Origin: Papaver somniferum
Taxonomy: Eukaryota > Streptophyta > Magnoliopsida > Ranunculales > Papaveraceae
Direction of reading: 5' to 3'
Length of the DNA stretch: 64,000 nucleotides
NCBI RefSeq assembly: GCF_003573695.1
Contig: NW_020621936.1
Span: 4,278,001-4,342,000, forward strand
Part shown: positions 34,218 through 45,488 of the stretch, piece after piece
Position numbering within the stretch: the first letter of the stretch is position 1
Layout: each line of letters starts with the position of its first letter
The notes under the pieces: model-generated
The model's database searches: none
What the model saw: only the letters and a program-made list of their open reading frames with translations
Told to the model about the DNA's origin: nothing
Program-made: the position numbers and the translations under genes

Positions 34218-37200
34218 TCAACTTTCTATGACTAATAAAAGAAATCTACTTGGACGATACAGCTCCATCAACAGGGTTGTCTTGCGAGATGAAGGTACGC
34301 TACCACCTGAAGAAGGCCCAGAAGAACCAGGCAAGGGCGCGGGAAGGGGACGACGCGGATAATTCTTGACAAGACCATGTTCGACTTTAAGATCAAGTTC
34401 AATCTTATCTAGGACTTTGTTGGTCTCTTCAGCCAACTGACATCGAGCTTTATAAGTGATAACAGCGGTCCGCTGGTTGGCCTGAGAAACAATGCAGATA
34501 GGCGTTCCGCCTCTTTGGAGGCAATCTGCTGCTTCCTCACGAGACGCGGCCAACCCTTTGAAATAGTTGGCTTGTCCTTCCTGCTGCACTAAGGCAGATT
34601 GAGTTTTTTTAAGCTCATCATTTGCTGCGTGAAGCTGTCCCTCGAGTGCTGAAAACAAGAAATACCAAGGGGTTAAAACGAAGAAATAACAGAATCACAC
34701 TCGATAAAACGAGGTTATACCTTCGACATTAGCCGAAGCCTCTTCATACTCATTAACAACTGCGTCCCGAGCCTCATCAAGAAAGTCATATTCGTCGGAT
34801 AGTTTCTTATAATCCGTTTGAAGGTTCGTAAGAGCAAATTGACTCGCGTCTAAGTCTACCTGCTTCATTGAATCCAAGTGACGAAGATGGTTGACTTCGT
34901 CATTCATCTCCCCCATCCTTTTATGGAGTCGATACACATTCACTTCAAGATCTCTTTCAGATTCCACTTGGCGAGCAACATCAGCTCGAGACGCTGCTAG
35001 GGCTTTACTAAGAGCACCAACCTCAGCCCTAGCATTATCTCTTTCCTCGGAAAGATGCAGCATACTATCCCTAACCCCGGGGCCTAAGAAAGAACGAGCC
35101 TGTTGTAACTCTCCTTCCAAAAAGCGCACTCTAGCCTCTAAGTCCGAAGCATGTCCTCGAGCATCACGCAGGTTGTCACGCGTCCATAGCAGCGTACCAT
35201 TAAACAGACGACGGTCATGATTGTACTTATTTTGCATATCAACCATCAGTGTTCGCTTTTCACGCCACTCAGCTGCTAAGGCGTTGTGCTCATCAGCACG
35301 AGCATTCCACTTTACGGCTTCGCTTTTCAACTTACCCACCAACTCTGCAATGCGGGATTTCTGTCGTTCCCTTTCTTTCCGAAGCCATATGAGCTCGGGG
35401 ACTCCACCCACTGAAGATAGGGTGGGGAGACAGACAGAACACCAAAGTACAAATAGGGAATCACGAGGAGTAAAAGACCAATAAAAAATACGAACCTGTG
35501 AGGGACGATACATTTCTACGAGCTTGCTCCAATTCGTTGCGGACTATAGCAAGTTCCGAACGGAGACTCTCCTCGGCATTACCCAGCCGCTCCTTTTCCT
35601 TCAGGCGACCCTCAGTTCACTTATTTCCATCTCGCGAGATAGTTCTTCTTCTCTATGACGAAGCTTAGCCTCCAACTTTAAAGACTTTGCTTTAAAGAAT
35701 TGGTATAGAACATGGTTACAATGTTCGCTCCTCATCATCTATGTCACAAACAACAAACATTATTATACCCAAGGGATCGGATATCGCGAAGAATACAATG
35801 TTCGATATCATGAGGGAATCAGTACAAGGATTTACCTCTAAGACACGCTGCTGGGGAAAACCGTATTGGTACCCATCAGCTATGGCCATCATATCAGCAA
35901 CAGAGGAGGGAGGGTCAACCACTAGGTTAGCTTCTGAAGCTCTCAGATTCTTCTCCCACATCTCACACGGGACTTCAGAAGACACTTGCATCATCTGACG
36001 AGTATAAGCGTCAGAATTCTTCTCACCAGGGACCACTGGGGCAGGGTTGGGGACGAACATCAGATTTTTCTTCTTAAGCCAAGCCAAAATGGCATCTTCG
36101 CCTTCAGGCATTAGCGAGTAAGGGAAATCCTCTGAAGGAGATTCAACCGCAGACTTCCCTTTGGCTGTTCTCCCCTCACTCGCGCAAGTCTCGACATCAC
36201 CAGCCTCAGTATGACCACCTGCGTTTTCAGCCTTCTGACCAGTAGCACCTTCTTTACCAATATCCCCAAGCACATCCCAATCATCATTTGGGGAAAGCAA
36301 TGAGAAGTCTTCGGAAAGACCCATGGCAGCGTTCACATCAAAGGATTCCCCCGCGGAATATATCCTACCAAAAGAAAATTCAGGGGAAATAACGGGCAGA
36401 GTACCCACACCAACAATATTATCGTCAACAGGGGCAGATCCACCCCCGCCAGTACCACCTACGGTAATATTACCCTCAGGCTCACCATCACCACCCGCGG
36501 AAATTTCTTCTTCACCATCACCACCCGCGACAATTTCTTCTTCACCATCACCACCCGCGGCAACTTCTTCTTCACCATTACCACCTTCGTCATCAGGATG
36601 AGAAGTATTAATACGCTCTTCTCCATCGGACATTTCTTCATCCTCAGCATACCCTTCGTTTACAGGACTCATAACCTCCTCATAAGCCTCAGCCTCACCG
36701 GTAACCACAGTAGAAGATTGTTTGGGTCCAAGTTTCTTCTTCTTCGACACCTACAAACCAGTACACATCCCCACAAAGGCTCATTTTTTCCCTCACTTCA
36801 AAAATGAAAATTAATTCAAGCAAGGAAAAAGGGGCAAAAAGAATAGAGAATATAAGAAGAAACTATACCTTGGCAGCAGCAACACTCTTCGGTGGATGGG
36901 TAGCACCAGAACCCTCCTCCTCATCTCCATCAACGACATCAAGAGCGTAAGGAAAATTCATGCCCGCGAAATTCGGACGCCAAGGACATAAATCTCCATA
37001 ACGAGTAGGAGGAGTTTCACGAGGCTTGCTGTTTTCAGAAGGACGCCAACCGCGCGGACCAGGAATCCAACCATAAGCCCAAGGACCAACTACCTCAATA
37101 ACAGTAGCATGCCATTCATAATCATGCCCAAGGACCAACTACCTCAATCACGAGCAGGAAAGAGTTTCCGTTTAGCAGATCCCTCAGTACCAGGAACATA

Positions 37201-38298
37201 CTTCAGCTTGGCATCACTCACCTCACTCAAAAGACGAATTTCACCACGAGGAGCAGCAATGTTACGAAGACTAACACTCCACGGCTTACGGTTTCTACTG
37301 TTGACATAATCCCCAAAGGAACTGTTAAAATTTTGAGGAGTGTACCACTCTCTCTCAGCAGGATTTGGAACATAGCAGGTCATCATAGTCTCTCCCTTGC
37401 TTCGCAGGTAACATTCCTTCAGTGCACGAAGATAATTCCCAGATAGTTGTGACACGGAACGATTATGAGTGTTTGTGGAAGAGCCTTCGCGAATAGCCAA
37501 CACGTCATAATAAAAGGAGTCACCTGACTTATATAGGGGCAACATGAGACCCGCATCGAAGGCTCCAACCGTAGTCAATAGATGAAACTCATCAAACTGA
37601 TACTTAGCAAGGAGCTCGTAAGTGATATCATCGTCAGGGGCATAGAAGCGAACCTCAAAAGCTTGAAGCTCATGTTTTTCCTTGAACATATCAAGATCAA
37701 TATGCTTGAAAGTAACCTTCTTCTTACCAACTGAAATGCTGCGTATCACGGGGACAGTTTCTTCTTCGTCTGCGGAATCAGAAGTGGGACTCAATTCCGA
37801 AGCTTTCCTTTTAGAAGGAAGATTTTTATACGGATCAGCTCTCGACATAGTACCCTTGGAATACTTCTCTTTGAAAAAAACCGTGGGAGGAGGCGGCAAA
37901 GATTTTTGTGGAGGCACTGAAGAAGGAGCCATTGAACGAAGGGGCGGAACATCCAATGTTTCATTACGAGGAGGAGGGGCCCGCGTACTCCTAGAGTCAT
38001 CACGAGGAGGAGCCTGCGTACTCCTAGAATCTTCACGAGGACGAGAAGGGGCGCGGTTAACAGCATACCTAGACCCAGAAGGACCCTTCGGCAAATCCCC
38101 TTTCTTAGTAGGCACAGCCTTCGCACCAGAGGAAGATGAAACCCTATGACACCGAGGATATGATTGCGAAGACTTATAAGGACCTTCCCCAAGTGGAGAT
38201 CTGTCAGAATCTCGACGCGGAGGGGATCTTGGCGGACTAGACGACGGGGTTTGGTAAGGAGCCCGCGGACGATCAGACATATCTACAAGGAAATACAA
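34218..38298 (-). pseudogene. Tat-lineage antisense gene (aORF), multi-exon, 'putative gypsy type transposon' protein
   Basis: Minus-strand open blocks are 38298-37144, 37138-36869, 36750-35836, about 35700-35497, about 35410-34720 and 34658-34218. Splice-like boundaries are visible: donor AAG/GTATAG at 36868 with acceptor TTTGTAG at 36751 (intron 118 bp, frame kept), donor GAG/GTAAAT at 35835, and acceptor TTTTCAG near 34648. The first exon has a Pro/Ser/Arg-rich N-terminus (MSDRPRAPYQTPSSSPP), then a folded part (FYAPDDDITYELLAKYQ ... AFDAGLMLPLYKSGD). The middle is acidic with Gly-Glu repeats, and the C-terminal third is a long coiled coil. The layout fits plant 'putative gypsy type transposon' (PF04195-like) proteins. 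A short duplication at 37077-37148 breaks the frame between blocks 1 and 2, and another shift lies near 35610. The function is unknown. Confidence 0.7.
36481..36590 (-). repeat. 30-bp tandem repeat in the antisense gene
   Basis: Three to four units of about 30 bp (plus-strand TTCTTCACCATCACCACCCG) encode GGDGEEEI-type repeats, an acidic low-complexity segment of the aORF protein. Confidence 0.8.
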
Positions 38299-38834
38299 AA
38301 ACAGTTAAGAGAAGAATGCGAGGAGATCACTAAAGATCAAAAAACCCATAATTGATGGTTCATCCGGATAAACATTAAAAACCCTTAGAACTAAAAATAA
38401 CCAGAAATACCCCATCAAACTCCAGGGATGATACTTAGATACAGACTCACAGACTTTGTAACAAAGAACAGGGGAAAGCATATATGCTTCGACATGTGTG
38501 TTCTTCATCACAAAGCCAAGAATACAGCAGCAGGAAACAAACGGGTAGATACATAGATAAATCAATGATGAGCATCTAATGAAAAACCCCATACATGTAT
38601 AGAAGAGGACGACAAGCACCAACCACAGTCGGAGATAGAAGGATCGGAGATATCAAAGGCTGGTTATCTGTGATACAAGGGCAACATCAGTCAAGAGCGA
38701 AAGAGACAGAAAATTGAATGTTGTTATCTTCCTCACAAGAACGACGATAATAAATGACTAAAGAACAAGAATAGAAAACAAAGAAAGGATGAACACTGAC
38801 AAGAAGAGGATAAAAGTTTTTTCACATTCTCTTT

Positions 38835-38847
38835 CCTATTTATAAAG
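38835..38847 (-). promoter_or_regulatory. Probable promoter (TATA) of the antisense gene
   Basis: On the minus strand this reads CTTTATAAATAGG, about 540 bases upstream of the first ATG (38298 or 38280). A CT-rich leader follows on that strand. A second TATA-like box on the same strand lies near 38925. Confidence 0.5.
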
Positions 38848-39007
38848 CTAGAGAAGACAATAACTGTCCCTCGTACCAAGGAGCAGTTATGAGGAAAGTT
38901 AATGCAAAGTGGGAAACGTGCCTGTATTTATAGGGGAAGTTAATTCAGGAGAGATAAAACGTGTATGACGACCTTTCTTCTTCTAAATTGCAAAATACGC
39001 CCAAGTC

Positions 39008-39020
39008 AGAAGAAGAGGGG
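39008..39020 (+). other. Probable polypurine tract of the Tat element
   Basis: AGAAGAAGAGGGG is an uninterrupted purine run five bases before a TGTATGTACACC that could open the 3' LTR. Confidence 0.45.
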
Positions 39021-39025
39021 CAAAT

Positions 39026-39985
39026 TGTATGTACACCTTTCATCATCCACCACGTGTACAGGAAGAGATACGTGGGAGACATGCAAAACAAGATATCAAA
39101 ACATGATAACAAGCATCTCATCGGAAGATGCCACCGGTCAACAGATCTGACGGTCAGGGACAGAGGATCACAGAGGTATGATGGCTTAGAGGAGCACCAG
39201 ATAATACCCCTTGGGTGTTAGTACACCCAATCCCGAGGAAGATCCCAGATCAACGGCTAAGAGGGAGTTTGACTGACACAGATGTGACCAGACTAAGAGA
39301 CACTTGTCTGACACGAGCAGACATCCATCTACCCGCATTAAATACCAAAGAGATATACACGTGTCAATCAGCTCGTGGAAGAAGCGAGGATAACCCTTCG
39401 TATTCAACCTTAGGCCGCAGCATATGCCGAAGACCTCTGCGTAATGGGCACAAAGCACAAGAAGATAAGGTTACAACAACACCTCAGAAGTAGGACCCAC
39501 GTTCCAACCCTATAAATACCCCTCTCCACTAAGAGAGAAGGGGTCGACCAATTCAGAGAAAAGATAGGAGAATATAGGAGAGAGAAATAGGAAGAGTAAG
39601 TGATCCCCCTACTTCCGCAGACCTATGTGTACTCTAAAGTCATTTGACTATCTTTGTAATCATTCAATACATAGTGAAACGCCAACCCCGTGGATGTAGG
39701 CCTTAGTGCCGAACCACGTAAATCTTTGTCTCATTTATATTTCAGCACTTTACATTCAGCATCGAACGTCACATGCTTTACATTTATGTTTGATTCTCTG
39801 TTTATCTCTTTATACGAACATTATTTATGATAATATTCGACTAGACAATGACAAGCCCGAAGACTTAGAATCGATGAATTGATATAATCATCCCCTCTAC
39901 ATTTACGACGTACAATTTCAGAATTAGAATGTATGGGAATATTGTTTGTGAACACGTGGATGGCTTCGAGATTTATGTGTTCACA
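39026..39985 (+). mobile_element. Probable 3' LTR of the Tat element
   Basis: It follows the purine tract and holds a TATA box (CTATAAATACC, about 39510-39520) and a GA-rich leader. It ends in a hairpin, TGTGAACAC (39947-39955) with GTGTTCACA (39977-39985). The end coordinate is supported by the hairpin and the CA end. The start is less certain; TGTTAGTACACCC at 39216 is an alternative. No second LTR is available for comparison. Confidence 0.5.
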
Positions 39986-40776
39986 CCGGGATACAAGTTA
40001 ACAGAACCCATTTTAAATAGTTGGCTTCATAAACAGAGCTCAGTGTTTATATGAAATCTTCCATGATCGTTTGTTTTATTTTCTTTATTGGGTTTGAAGA
40101 GTTTTGTTCTTAAAATTCCGTCTCTTTGTAACTGTACAATATACAACCAACTTTCAAAAGAAAATTCTGTATCATTCGATTACTAAGTCCATTGAATTGT
40201 ATGGCTATGATGGATCCAAAGAAAGGCAATACATCCTTGCCTGTTTATAATGTTTTATCTATACTTCTATCAAAAAAGAAAATGTATATATCTATACAAG
40301 GATATTATAAAGGGCCAAGTTACCCTACCTGGCACATGAATAAAACTACCTTTTAGTTCACTTATTCTTGTAAGCTCCCCACCAAGTAGGTGATAACTGA
40401 TATGATTTGATCATCTGAATTAAACACTGCTCGTGGGCTTGGCCTTTTTCTTCTACTTTTTTTGTCTTGGCTTTGGATCTTCATTTTAATATGGTTCATA
40501 TCCTCTGAACTCTAAAGTCTTAAGCATGCACGCAAAGGTAAAGATAAAGGAAGCGAGAAAAATACATTAAAGAATTAAAGTTTGGTCCCCTTGGTGACAT
40601 ATACCCAAGTGGCCCAACTATTATCTCTTATGCTAAGGTTCCATTAGAAAAGGAAGAAACAAATGAAACACCCCAAATGATCAAAAAAATATCAATACAA
40701 GGGGATTCCATTCGGGATACTTACTCCATCGGCATATGTAAAGTCATGTATTGAGCTTATGACAATGACCTTGACC
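39986..40776. other. Intergenic DNA, no feature recognised
   Basis: AT-rich single-copy-looking sequence between the Tat LTR and a MITE. No coding potential seen. Confidence 0.5.
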
Positions 40777-41417
40777 TAAGAGCATCCACAGTCATGACCA
40801 AATTCGGGGACTATACCCAAATTTGGTCCAAAAACCAGCCACAGTGGAAGGGACTAAAGCTATATATGGTATGGAAAATTAGGGTTTGAGACTAAATGTA
40901 GTCACTAACCAGACCAAATCAACATATAGTGGGGCGCATGTATTAATAGCGTTTGAAATTAGACGCAAGTATAATGAACGTTTGTATCTAGGCGGAAGTA
41001 AAACCAACGTTTGAATGGGGCGCAGTTATTAGCTCCGCCCAGCCAAACTCATATAATACCTGCGCCTCACACCAGGCGTGGTTAATATATCCGCCCAAAA
41101 TGGGGACCTGTGTGTTTGTCGTGTACAACGTCCCATGAAACGCATCTTTTATCCCCGTCTCACTCCATGCGTTTGTAATACTTACGACCCTATCCAAGCG
41201 TGCGCAATACCAGCGTCTCATACGTACGTTCACAATACCCACGTCTCACTGTCATACGCTCGTTATACTTACGTTTAACTTGGGACGCTATTATATCGTC
41301 CGCCTGATTAAATTTTAGTCTTTCACCACTGCATTTCACCTCCACTATACCCAAATTTTTTTAGCTTTTAGTATGGCTTTTAGTATTTAGTCCCCTTCAT
41401 GACTGTGGTTGCTCTAA
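40777..41417. mobile_element. PIF/Harbinger-type MITE
   Basis: Terminal inverted repeats GAGCATCCACAGTCATGA (from 40780) and TCATGACTGTGGTTGCTC (to 41414) match at 17 of 18 bases. They are flanked by TAA on both sides (40777-40779, 41415-41417), the three-base target duplication typical of PIF/Harbinger elements. The 635-bp element encodes no transposase. The inside is rich in GCG/CGC-containing motifs (ACGTTTG, GGCGGA), with short open frames on both strands that are not credible genes. Confidence 0.85.
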
Positions 41418-41916
41418 GGTTTGCTATACTAAGTTAAATTATTCCGCCGTGTAGCCATACTTCTCGTTGCCTCTTCTAAGTTTTTAATTCCCAAGTAACT
41501 CTATTTACAAAACCTTAAATTCAAAATGAGACCATTAAAGCATTTTAAATGCCAATAATTTTAGGACCTTGGCAGTGGCTGGGCTAGAATAGAATACAGT
41601 GCTCTGCTATAGCAAGCACCCACAAAACCAACACACCCTGCTGGTCAAGAAGTTGATTCTCATATTTAACGTACTTGTCATATAAGAGTTAATAATTTCC
41701 TTAATTTTTCTTAAACAGTATCCAAATACAAAACACCAAGAAGCACCAATGTTATCCAAAGTTCCAAGGGAAATCGATGGGATTCGTTTTTTGTGATTAT
41801 TTCATTGCCCCATGATATTTTTTTGATATGGGGTGCAGAATTATGTCCATGTAGGCCTCTATCCCAAAATGAGCCCCCTAGCATATCTCTACGATTAAAG
41901 GACCAGATATAATAAG
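41418..41916. other. Intergenic DNA, no feature recognised
   Basis: Lies between the Harbinger-type MITE and the MULE-like element; no coding signal. Confidence 0.5.
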
Positions 41917-43027
41917 CGGAAATGCTATTCCCCTCTCGGCTTACAGCTCTATTCTGAGCTCGCTCTGATGTGGCGAGGTGAGTTGTACACGAAGGCAGAA
42001 CTCTAGCCCACCACGTCATGAGTTTTCTCTGTCTAACTTTTTTTATTTTTTTCTAAAAGAAAACGTCACTTTCCTCTGTGAGTTATTCTCCATCTTCATC
42101 TTCTTCATCACAAATGTTTTTTCTTTATTTTAAGATCCGGTTGATGTTCTTATCAAAAAGTGTGAGTGATAGAAATAATTTCCTATGAAAAAGGTTTCTT
42201 TGTTGAAATATGCAGTTATAGTTACCGCTTGTGATTAAGCATAATCTGATTCCAATTTTCTTTAACAAACCCATTTTAATTCTCTTTCTCACCTTCACCA
42301 TCAACCTACACCGTCATCCCAATAATCATCATCAATTGATTCTCTTACTAACCTTTTCCCTACACTGGTAATAATCATCAATATTAACTACCATCCACAC
42401 CACCAATATTATGGTCAGCAAGATCAAATCAGAACTCATCACCATCTACCATTCTCTAGAGATGATTCTACAAAACCCATGTTCTCCGATCCCAAGATTT
42501 GAGACTAGTAATTTTACATCTAATAATTGATTTTTAAATTCAAATAAAGTGTGTATCTGTTGTGTTCTTCTCAATGTTTATTTTTATGTATGATTAGATT
42601 TGAGTTTCTCAACTAAACTGTAATTGTTCTTCTGTTAATCAAATAGAAAAAAGGCACTATTTTGAATTTTTGATTCTAGACATTCCTGTTTATTTAAACT
42701 AAATTGTTGTTTTCATTATTAGATTCCGGCAAGTAATATCAATCTATACAATATATCAAGAGTTTTATTTAACTAAGAATTTTGAGATATGGTTTAAACC
42801 TTCAAGAAATTGTGATGGGGGAATTGAGGCAGTAACAGAGAGAAGAGAAATTAGGTGAAGAGGAAGAAGAAGGGGGTGAAGCAAGAGAAAATAAAGGAAA
42901 TAAATAAAAACGAAAAAAGAACATCACACGTCAAAAAAAATGCCCCACAGTAATCTTCCGAGTCACCTCGCCACATCAGAGCGAGTGCAGAGTAGTGTGC
43001 TAAGCCGAGAGGGGAATAGCATTTCCG
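41917..43027. mobile_element. Non-autonomous MULE-like element
   Basis: The ends CGGAAATGCTATTCCCCTCT (from 41917) and its reverse complement AGAGGGGAATAGCATTTCCG (to 43027) match perfectly. The inverted repeat extends inward for about 70 bases, including the GCTCTGATGTGGCGAGGTGA segment. G-GAAATGCTATTCCCC-type ends are typical of plant Mutator-like elements. The inside is AT-rich with no transposase. A clear 9-bp target duplication was not found. Its right end lies 268 bases before the ATG of the gene at 43296. Confidence 0.78.
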
Positions 43028-43295
43028 ACTAACGGTGAAAAAGAGAAACAATAAAGAAAATATAAGGAAATAAAAGCTGTCAATATAATCTCCTTTTCCT
43101 TTTAAAAACAATCCCAATTAACCAACTCATATATCAAAGGCTTCATCTTTCAAAAAAGAAAAAAATATATCAAAGGCTTCAAACCCCTCAAAACCCCCCA
43201 AAACTACACAAGTCACAAACCATTAGGTAGACTGAGAAGACAGATAGAGAGAGAGACAGGAGTAGAAGAGACAGAGAAGCAAGCAAGAGAAATCC
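43028..43295 (+). promoter_or_regulatory. Promoter and 5' UTR region of the gene at 43296
   Basis: A weak TATA-like TATAAGGA lies at 43061-43068. A purine-rich leader with a GA repeat (GATAGAGAGAGAGACAGG, about 43242-43259) runs to the ATG. The whole proximal promoter is squeezed between the MULE-like end and the gene. Confidence 0.45.
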
Positions 43296-44372
43296 ATGAA
43301 AGGAAGAGATGGAAAAGCTGCTGCACCAACAGATTTGTTGGTATGTTTTCCATCAAGGGCTCATCTATCACTTATGCCTAAACAAATTTGTAGTTCAGTA
43401 AGGGTTCCAGAAGCAGCAAATAAGAGGTATAACAGTAATAATAATCAACATCTTCAATTAGCTAGGGCTAGTAACAGATGTGGTGGTCAAGGTAGTCCAT
43501 TGTTATTAGCTAAAGCTAAAGCTATTGCTAATAAGATGGGTGCATCAGAAATTGATGAACCAACTTCACCGAAAGTTACTTGTGCAGGTCAAATTAAAGT
43601 CAGAACTAAAACTGGAAGAGGTTCGTGCAAGAATTGGCAAACAGTTATGGAAGAAATTGAGAGAATTCACAAGAAAAACTCATCAACATCATCGTCGAAA
43701 CATAAGAATGGTAGTGATACTAAGAAATCAACTTGGGGGGAAGCACTTGGTTTTAAGAAAGATGTAATGCAATTCTTGACTTGCTTAAAAGGTTTCAAAG
43801 TTGATTTTAGATGTTTTGGCAATTTTCACGGGTCTGGTGTTATCTCCGACGATGACGATGAAGACGATGATGAAGATGTGAACGAAGACGAAGAAAATGA
43901 TGAAGTGCGTAGTGAATTAGGTAACGATCATCTAACCAGAAGTAAGTCATCAAGAACTGTTTACTCGAAGTGGTTTATGGTTCTGGAAGAAAATAAAGAA
44001 AATGGGTTGTTTGAAGAAAACAAAAATGAAGAGAAAAATGATTGTCCATCAGCACCTCCTCCGAATGCACTTTTGCTAATGCGATGTCGGTCGGCACCCG
44101 CGAAAAGTTGGTTAGAAGAGAAAGAAGAAGAAGAAAAACAAAAACAAGAACAGGACCAAGAACATGATGAAGATGAAGAATCAAAGGATTATAACAACAA
44201 CAAGTTAAAAGTCTTGTTTGATGAAGAACAGAAAAAAGAGAATTTGATATTGAAGTGTTATTCTCCAGATTTCACTATGGTTTCTTCTGATGTTGCTAAA
44301 GAAACATGGGTTGTTGGTGGAATACGAGATTCAAGAGATCCATTGTCAAGAAGCAGAAGCTGGAAGAGATGA
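43296..44372 (+). CDS. Intact single-exon plant-specific protein, At2g37100 / 'protamine P1-like' family (tentative)
   Basis: A 358-residue uninterrupted frame. Short conserved islands are separated by low complexity: DLLVCFPSRAHLSLMPK near the N-terminus, SPLLLAKAKA, EPTSPKVTCAGQIKVR, CKNWQTVMEEIERIH, GFKKDVMQFLTCLKG with DFRCFG, YSKWFMVLEEN, LLLMRCRSAPAKSW, and a Ser/Arg-rich C-terminus SRSRSWKR. From memory this pattern belongs to an angiosperm family annotated as 'protamine P1 family' in Arabidopsis; no biochemical role is established. An acidic Asp/Glu run (about residues 185-208) and a Lys/Glu-rich stretch follow the VDFRCFG island. There is no signal peptide or membrane segment, so it is probably nuclear or cytosolic (inference). 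The ATG at 43296 is the first in the leader and starts MKGR, the expected beginning. It is the only gene here that looks functional. Confidence 0.85.
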   Translation: MKGRDGKAAAPTDLLVCFPSRAHLSLMPKQICSSVRVPEAANKRYNSNNNQHLQLARASNRCGGQGSPLLLAKAKAIANKMGASEIDEPTSPKVTCAGQIKVRTKTGRGSCKNWQTVMEEIERIHKKNSSTSSSKHKNGSDTKKSTWGEALGFKKDVMQFLTCLKGFKVDFRCFGNFHGSGVISDDDDEDDDEDVNEDEENDEVRSELGNDHLTRSKSSRTVYSKWFMVLEENKENGLFEENKNEEKNDCPSAPPPNALLLMRCRSAPAKSWLEEKEEEEKQKQEQDQEHDEDEESKDYNNNKLKVLFDEEQKKENLILKCYSPDFTMVSSDVAKETWVVGGIRDSRDPLSRSRSWKR

Positions 44373-45488
44373 TGATCCGAACATTTTGAATAATGGTGAA
44401 TTTAATTTTAATAATTTACTATAATTTTCATTTTGGTTTGAATTTGTTTACATTTTTAGTTGGTTTTTATTTTCTCGATATTTTTGTTTTTGGTATGTTT
44501 ATTTGGATTCGGTGGTAAACTGATAATCCTAAAGTTACTGCTCTAATGACCTTTTTTTTCCTGTAATTTTGATTTAATTTGTACAGAGTTAATTTCTCTT
44601 TTTTTTCCTTGGTATGTGTCGTGATATAATGATAAAAATGCAAAGTTGTGATTTTATTATGAATATTTTGAGTGCTCTTTCCTTAGTTGTATGGATTAGC
44701 TCATTCGCTGGCTTGGCTTTCCTTTTCCTTTTCTTTAATGGTATTCATTCATTAAAATAGATTCGGCATGATGTTTCATATACTGTGTGTTTGCTCGATG
44801 AATATTCTTGAAGACTTAATGGCGATCTCTGTTCCTGTTTAATAAACTAAGTACACAAAGATTTCCGGCTACCTCACCAGTCACCGATAAAACTTGTGTT
44901 GGAATCCCGGGAATTAGATCCGGAGTGCAGCGTACTAGTAACAAGCCCGTGCAGTGACCCACACATGTCTTCCTTCTTTAGCCAAGTTAAAAAGTGGGCT
45001 TGATTCACCAAAAATGAACTTTTTCATTTATGTGAATTACCCTCTTAATCATGGGTTGTTTACTTGTTTTCTTCTTTGCATCTCAGCAGGGGACAACTGG
45101 CATCTTTCACAAGCATACAGTCTCTGCCACAAAAAATGTCTCTTCACGTATCTACCTACCATCCCATCTATGGTCCAACGAAACAGTTGAAACTATGCGA
45201 CGTACGACTCAAATGAGAGTAGTTTCATACATAATTTACAGTTCAATGCTCCAGTTTGTGGTCATGTAAGGTAGATGGTTCCCAGAAAACAAAAGTCTGA
45301 TCAAGGTTTTTGCTTATTCTCTTAATTGTGAGTTTGTGATGCTTTTCATATTTTCAGATTGTAACATCCAGCGAGAAAGATACTTCTTTTAAACTTTCTC
45401 TTATTATTTCTTTGTTTATAATTTTTGACACTTTGTATGTCTCCACTGTCTTGCATTCTGAATCAAAATATGTTACTTGCCCAAAATG
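44373..45488. other. 3' UTR and intergenic DNA
   Basis: AT-rich sequence after the gene; AATAAA at about 44841-44846 is a possible poly-A signal. Two small overlapping open frames near 44954-45269 have no recognisable content. Confidence 0.5.

Larger units (their letters stand above)
30686..39985 (+). mobile_element. 5'-truncated Ty3/gypsy Tat-lineage retrotransposon
   Basis: The order is partial RT, RNase H, a second RNase H, integrase (all plus strand), a spacer, a large minus-strand spliced gene, a purine tract and a probable LTR. A second RNase H and an antisense gene between integrase and 3' LTR are known hallmarks of the Tat lineage (Ogre, Retand and relatives). The 5' LTR, gag, protease and N-terminal RT are missing. 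The left limit is uncertain: recognisable RT begins at about 30686, a short distance after the LINE tail. Confidence 0.82.

Noticed and set aside
35221..35484. Plus-strand frames within 34891-36601 and 37682-38149
   Set aside because: Shadows of the antisense gene, whose coiled-coil and acidic codons leave the opposite strand open.
40988..41242. Minus-strand 84-codon frame in the Harbinger-type MITE
   Set aside because: Inside a non-coding MITE; no start context or similarity.
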